Assembly: GCA_035552195.1 (NCBI GenBank)
Contig: DASZLU010000065.1
Coordinates: forward strand, 72,583 to 136,582
Direction: 5' to 3'
Source of the DNA: CAIKMD01 sp035552195
GTDB taxonomy: Bacteria; Pseudomonadota; Alphaproteobacteria; ATCC43930; CGMCC-115725
Length of the DNA stretch: 64,000 nt
Positions 62,431 to 64,000 of this stretch are shown here, piece by piece. Under the pieces are notes generated by a model, which saw only the letters and a program-made list of their open reading frames with translations, was not told the DNA's origin and searched no databases. Within the stretch, counting starts at the first letter, position 1. Each line of letters starts with the position of its first letter. The translations under genes and the position numbers were made by a program.

Positions 62431-62747
62431 TCCCTGACCACTTCCATTGAGCCGGACGGCTATGATGGGCAGCGAGTGCGTCGGAAATGTTACAGTCGCT
62501 ACCGCACCCGATGGCGGAGTCGATCGCACGGTCGAGGCCGCGCCGAGCGTGAGGCCCCCTCACCCTCCCATCGCTAGCGCGATGGGCCTCTCCCTCTCCC
62601 CGCTGGGGCGAGGGATCTCTCAATCGCCGCACCAAAATTTCCCTCGCCCCTCGGGGAGAAGGATGTGAGGGGGCGGGTTCTCACGACCATGCGATCATCG
62701 CGGGCAGCGTCACGACAGACGTAACGCCATCCGCGACAATCGGCGAC
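62431..62747. other. 317-base gap with REP-like elements
   Basis: Between the decarboxylase start and the decarboxylase-like amidohydrolase stop. No credible ORF. It holds the decarboxylase promoter region and two REP-like copies (62554-62614 and 62641-62676) in opposite orientation. Confidence 0.6.
62554..62676. repeat. REP-like GC-rich palindromic elements, copies 2a and 2b
   Basis: Copy 2a (62554-62614) is the reverse complement of the element at 58628, with the same CCCTCACCCTCCCATCGC and GCGATGGGCCTC arms. Copy 2b (62641-62676) is a shorter form, CCCTCGCCCCTCGGGGAGAA then GTGAGGGGGCGG, facing the other way. The pair forms a large inverted repeat. Confidence 0.7.
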
Positions 62748-63728
62748 TTACTTCAGATCGAGCTTGAACAGCTTCGCCGCGTTGGTGCGGCCGATCTTTT
62801 CCTTATCGGCGGCGGCGATCTCGAGGCCGTCGAACCATTCGGCGGCGTCCTTGTTGCTCTCGAACGGGTAGTCGGCCGAGAACAGGACCTTGTCGATGCC
62901 CATCATTGAGAGCGCGCACTGGAACGACGGCGTGCAGAAATTGCCGCTGGTCGTGATCCAGAAATGCTTGATGAAGGTCTCGCCCAGGAAGTCGCCGCCT
63001 TTATAGCCGCGCGGCGAGAAGCGCATGCGGGCATCGATGCGCCAGAGGAAGAAGGGAATGCCCTCGCCCATGTGCCCGATGACGATCTTGAGGTTCGGGT
63101 ATTCCTTGAAGAGGCCTGAGCCGCACAGACGCAGCGAGTGAACCGCCGTGTCCGCGGCAAAGCCCCAGGGCGAGCTCATCAGCCACGGATGGCCTTCGTA
63201 TTCCGGCGCCTTCGAGAGCAGCGGCGAGCGCGGATGGATGTAAAACGGCACATCCAGCTCCGACACCTTTTTCCAGAACGGCCGGTATTCCGGCAGATCG
63301 TAATAGAGCGCGGTATCGGGCTTGTCCTTCTGGGTGAAGCTGTTCACCAGCGCGCCGACATAGCCGTGTTCCTTGACGCAGCGCTCCAGCTCGTTGGCCG
63401 CCGCCGTCGGGTCCTGCATCGGCAGCGCGGCGAAGCCCGAGAAGCGCTTGCGGTTCTTGTTGACCAGCTTCGCCATCGTGTTGTTGGCGCGGTGCGCGAG
63501 GTCGATCGCCTCGTTGGTGCTGACGACCGCCTGAATGGCAGGCGCATTGAGCGACACGATCTGATGATCGATGCCGTTCTTTTCCATTTCGGAGACGCGC
63601 TCGTCGCCGAGCTCGAGGATCTGCCGCTCGAACCGGGCCCAATCCGCCGAGCCGCCGACGAAGCCGCGCGAATCCTCCAGCGTTTCCGGCAGGCTCCAAT
63701 GCTCCTCGAGTGCAATCTTCCCTTTCAT
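62748..63728 (-). CDS. Amidohydrolase, gamma-resorcylate decarboxylase-like (ACMSD family)
   Basis: 326 residues. MKGKIALEEHWSLPETLEDSRGFV matches the start of gamma-resorcylate (2,6-dihydroxybenzoate) decarboxylase, with the metal-ligand Glu and His in ALEEH; VPFYIHPRSPL and IVIGHMGEGIPFFLWRID give further ligands and VLFSADYPFESNKDAAEWF the catalytic Asp. AluEEH, IHP, GHMGE and SADYPF are all as in that family. Non-oxidative decarboxylation of a hydroxybenzoate is likely; substrate range unproved. Start 63728 has GAGGA upstream; the frame is open to 63794. Confidence 0.88.
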   Translation of the reverse strand: MKGKIALEEHWSLPETLEDSRGFVGGSADWARFERQILELGDERVSEMEKNGIDHQIVSLNAPAIQAVVSTNEAIDLAHRANNTMAKLVNKNRKRFSGFAALPMQDPTAAANELERCVKEHGYVGALVNSFTQKDKPDTALYYDLPEYRPFWKKVSELDVPFYIHPRSPLLSKAPEYEGHPWLMSSPWGFAADTAVHSLRLCGSGLFKEYPNLKIVIGHMGEGIPFFLWRIDARMRFSPRGYKGGDFLGETFIKHFWITTSGNFCTPSFQCALSMMGIDKVLFSADYPFESNKDAAEWFDGLEIAAADKEKIGRTNAAKLFKLDLK

Positions 63729-64000
63729 CGTGTTCCTCGCTTTTGCGTTTGAGTTGTTCTTGCCTTTTGGCGTGAGGCAAGCGGCTTGGGTCATTCCACT
63801 CGATCGCTCAAATAGCGTTTAACTATCTGATTGAATTGCAAGACTTTTCCTCTAGGACGGCAAACACCGACGCGGAGCCCGCCCGAAAATTACTGTCCGC
63901 GGGGTGCTGAAGCAACAATCCAGAGCGCCCTGCGACATGCCGTGCTGGATCGCACAATCCATCGTCGAAGGGGGACAATCCCATAAGTGGGCGTGGGACA

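Noticed and set aside
59503..62577. Plus-strand open frame of about 1024 codons
   Set aside because: Antisense to the GNAT and Orn/Lys/Arg decarboxylase genes, whose motifs are unmistakable; its translation is Arg/His/Asp-rich without domains, the usual shadow in GC-rich DNA.
63729..64000. Gene at the right-hand edge
   Set aside because: Beyond the start of the decarboxylase-like gene I see no open frame with a ribosome-binding site or a known motif.

Overview
The window is 64 kb of GC-rich, densely packed bacterial chromosome. Gene content points to an alphaproteobacterium, probably of the order Hyphomicrobiales (a Bradyrhizobium- or Xanthobacteraceae-like soil organism). Pointers are a cspA / rpsU / second-infA cold-shock and translation neighbourhood, an FlhF-like SRP-GTPase of the alphaproteobacterial kind, an ECF41 sigma factor, many NMT1/TauA-type periplasmic binding proteins, and CoA-based catabolic genes. 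This is a judgement from recognised families, not from a search. I see no rRNA, tRNA, CRISPR array, insertion sequence or prophage.

Layout. 1-7 kb: the end of an AarF/UbiB kinase gene, then a surface-glycan set (galE, a glycoside hydrolase-glycosyltransferase fusion, an ABC exporter) and a convergent TerC protein. 7-13 kb: SRP-like GTPase, secreted protein, DedA, CaiB/BaiF transferase, then msrA / binding protein / yjbR. 13-23 kb: two 3-hydroxyisobutyrate-dehydrogenase-like enzymes, three tandem binding proteins, VOC and HxlR proteins, an enoyl-CoA hydratase / acyl-CoA dehydrogenase / GST run. 23-27 kb: small secreted proteins, an M24 protein, MlaA. 27-33 kb: sensor kinase, response regulator and two more binding proteins (the second frameshifted), followed by a YaiI protein. 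33-42 kb: SPFH protein, gluconokinase, cspA, ArsC/YffB, rpsU, IF-1, TetR pair, isocitrate dehydrogenase-like enzyme, a degenerate peptide deformylase, TauE/SafE. 42-53 kb: a stress-type region with two DUF3224 genes (one broken), two DUF899 genes, VOC proteins, MarR, YbaK, an FAD oxidoreductase / ECF41 sigma / DUF3224 operon, and PPK2. 53-57 kb: a Tat-type esterase, then a visibly less GC-rich island with a CDI-type nuclease toxin and its immunity protein. 57-64 kb: RidA, ABC-F ATPase, DHFR-like reductase, GNAT, an Orn/Lys/Arg decarboxylase and a gamma-resorcylate-decarboxylase-like enzyme.

The most interesting system is the toxin/immunity pair at 54434-56344. The C-terminus of the toxin matches what I know of CdiA-CT endonuclease (tRNase-type) toxins, and the overlapping downstream gene matches their CdiI immunity partners. 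There is no CdiA/CdiB: the toxin domain sits on a short N-terminal module with a DWHGRW motif. The toxin gene carries a one-base insertion in a run of six G. Two other genes (a DUF3224 gene and a binding-protein gene) are also broken by single-base indels whose repair restores full-length proteins, so either very recent decay or residual sequencing error is likely. Other anomalies are a deformylase lacking two of three metal ligands, an SRP-type GTPase lacking the P-loop lysine, an M24 protein lacking most metal ligands, and six binding proteins with no permease or ATPase nearby.
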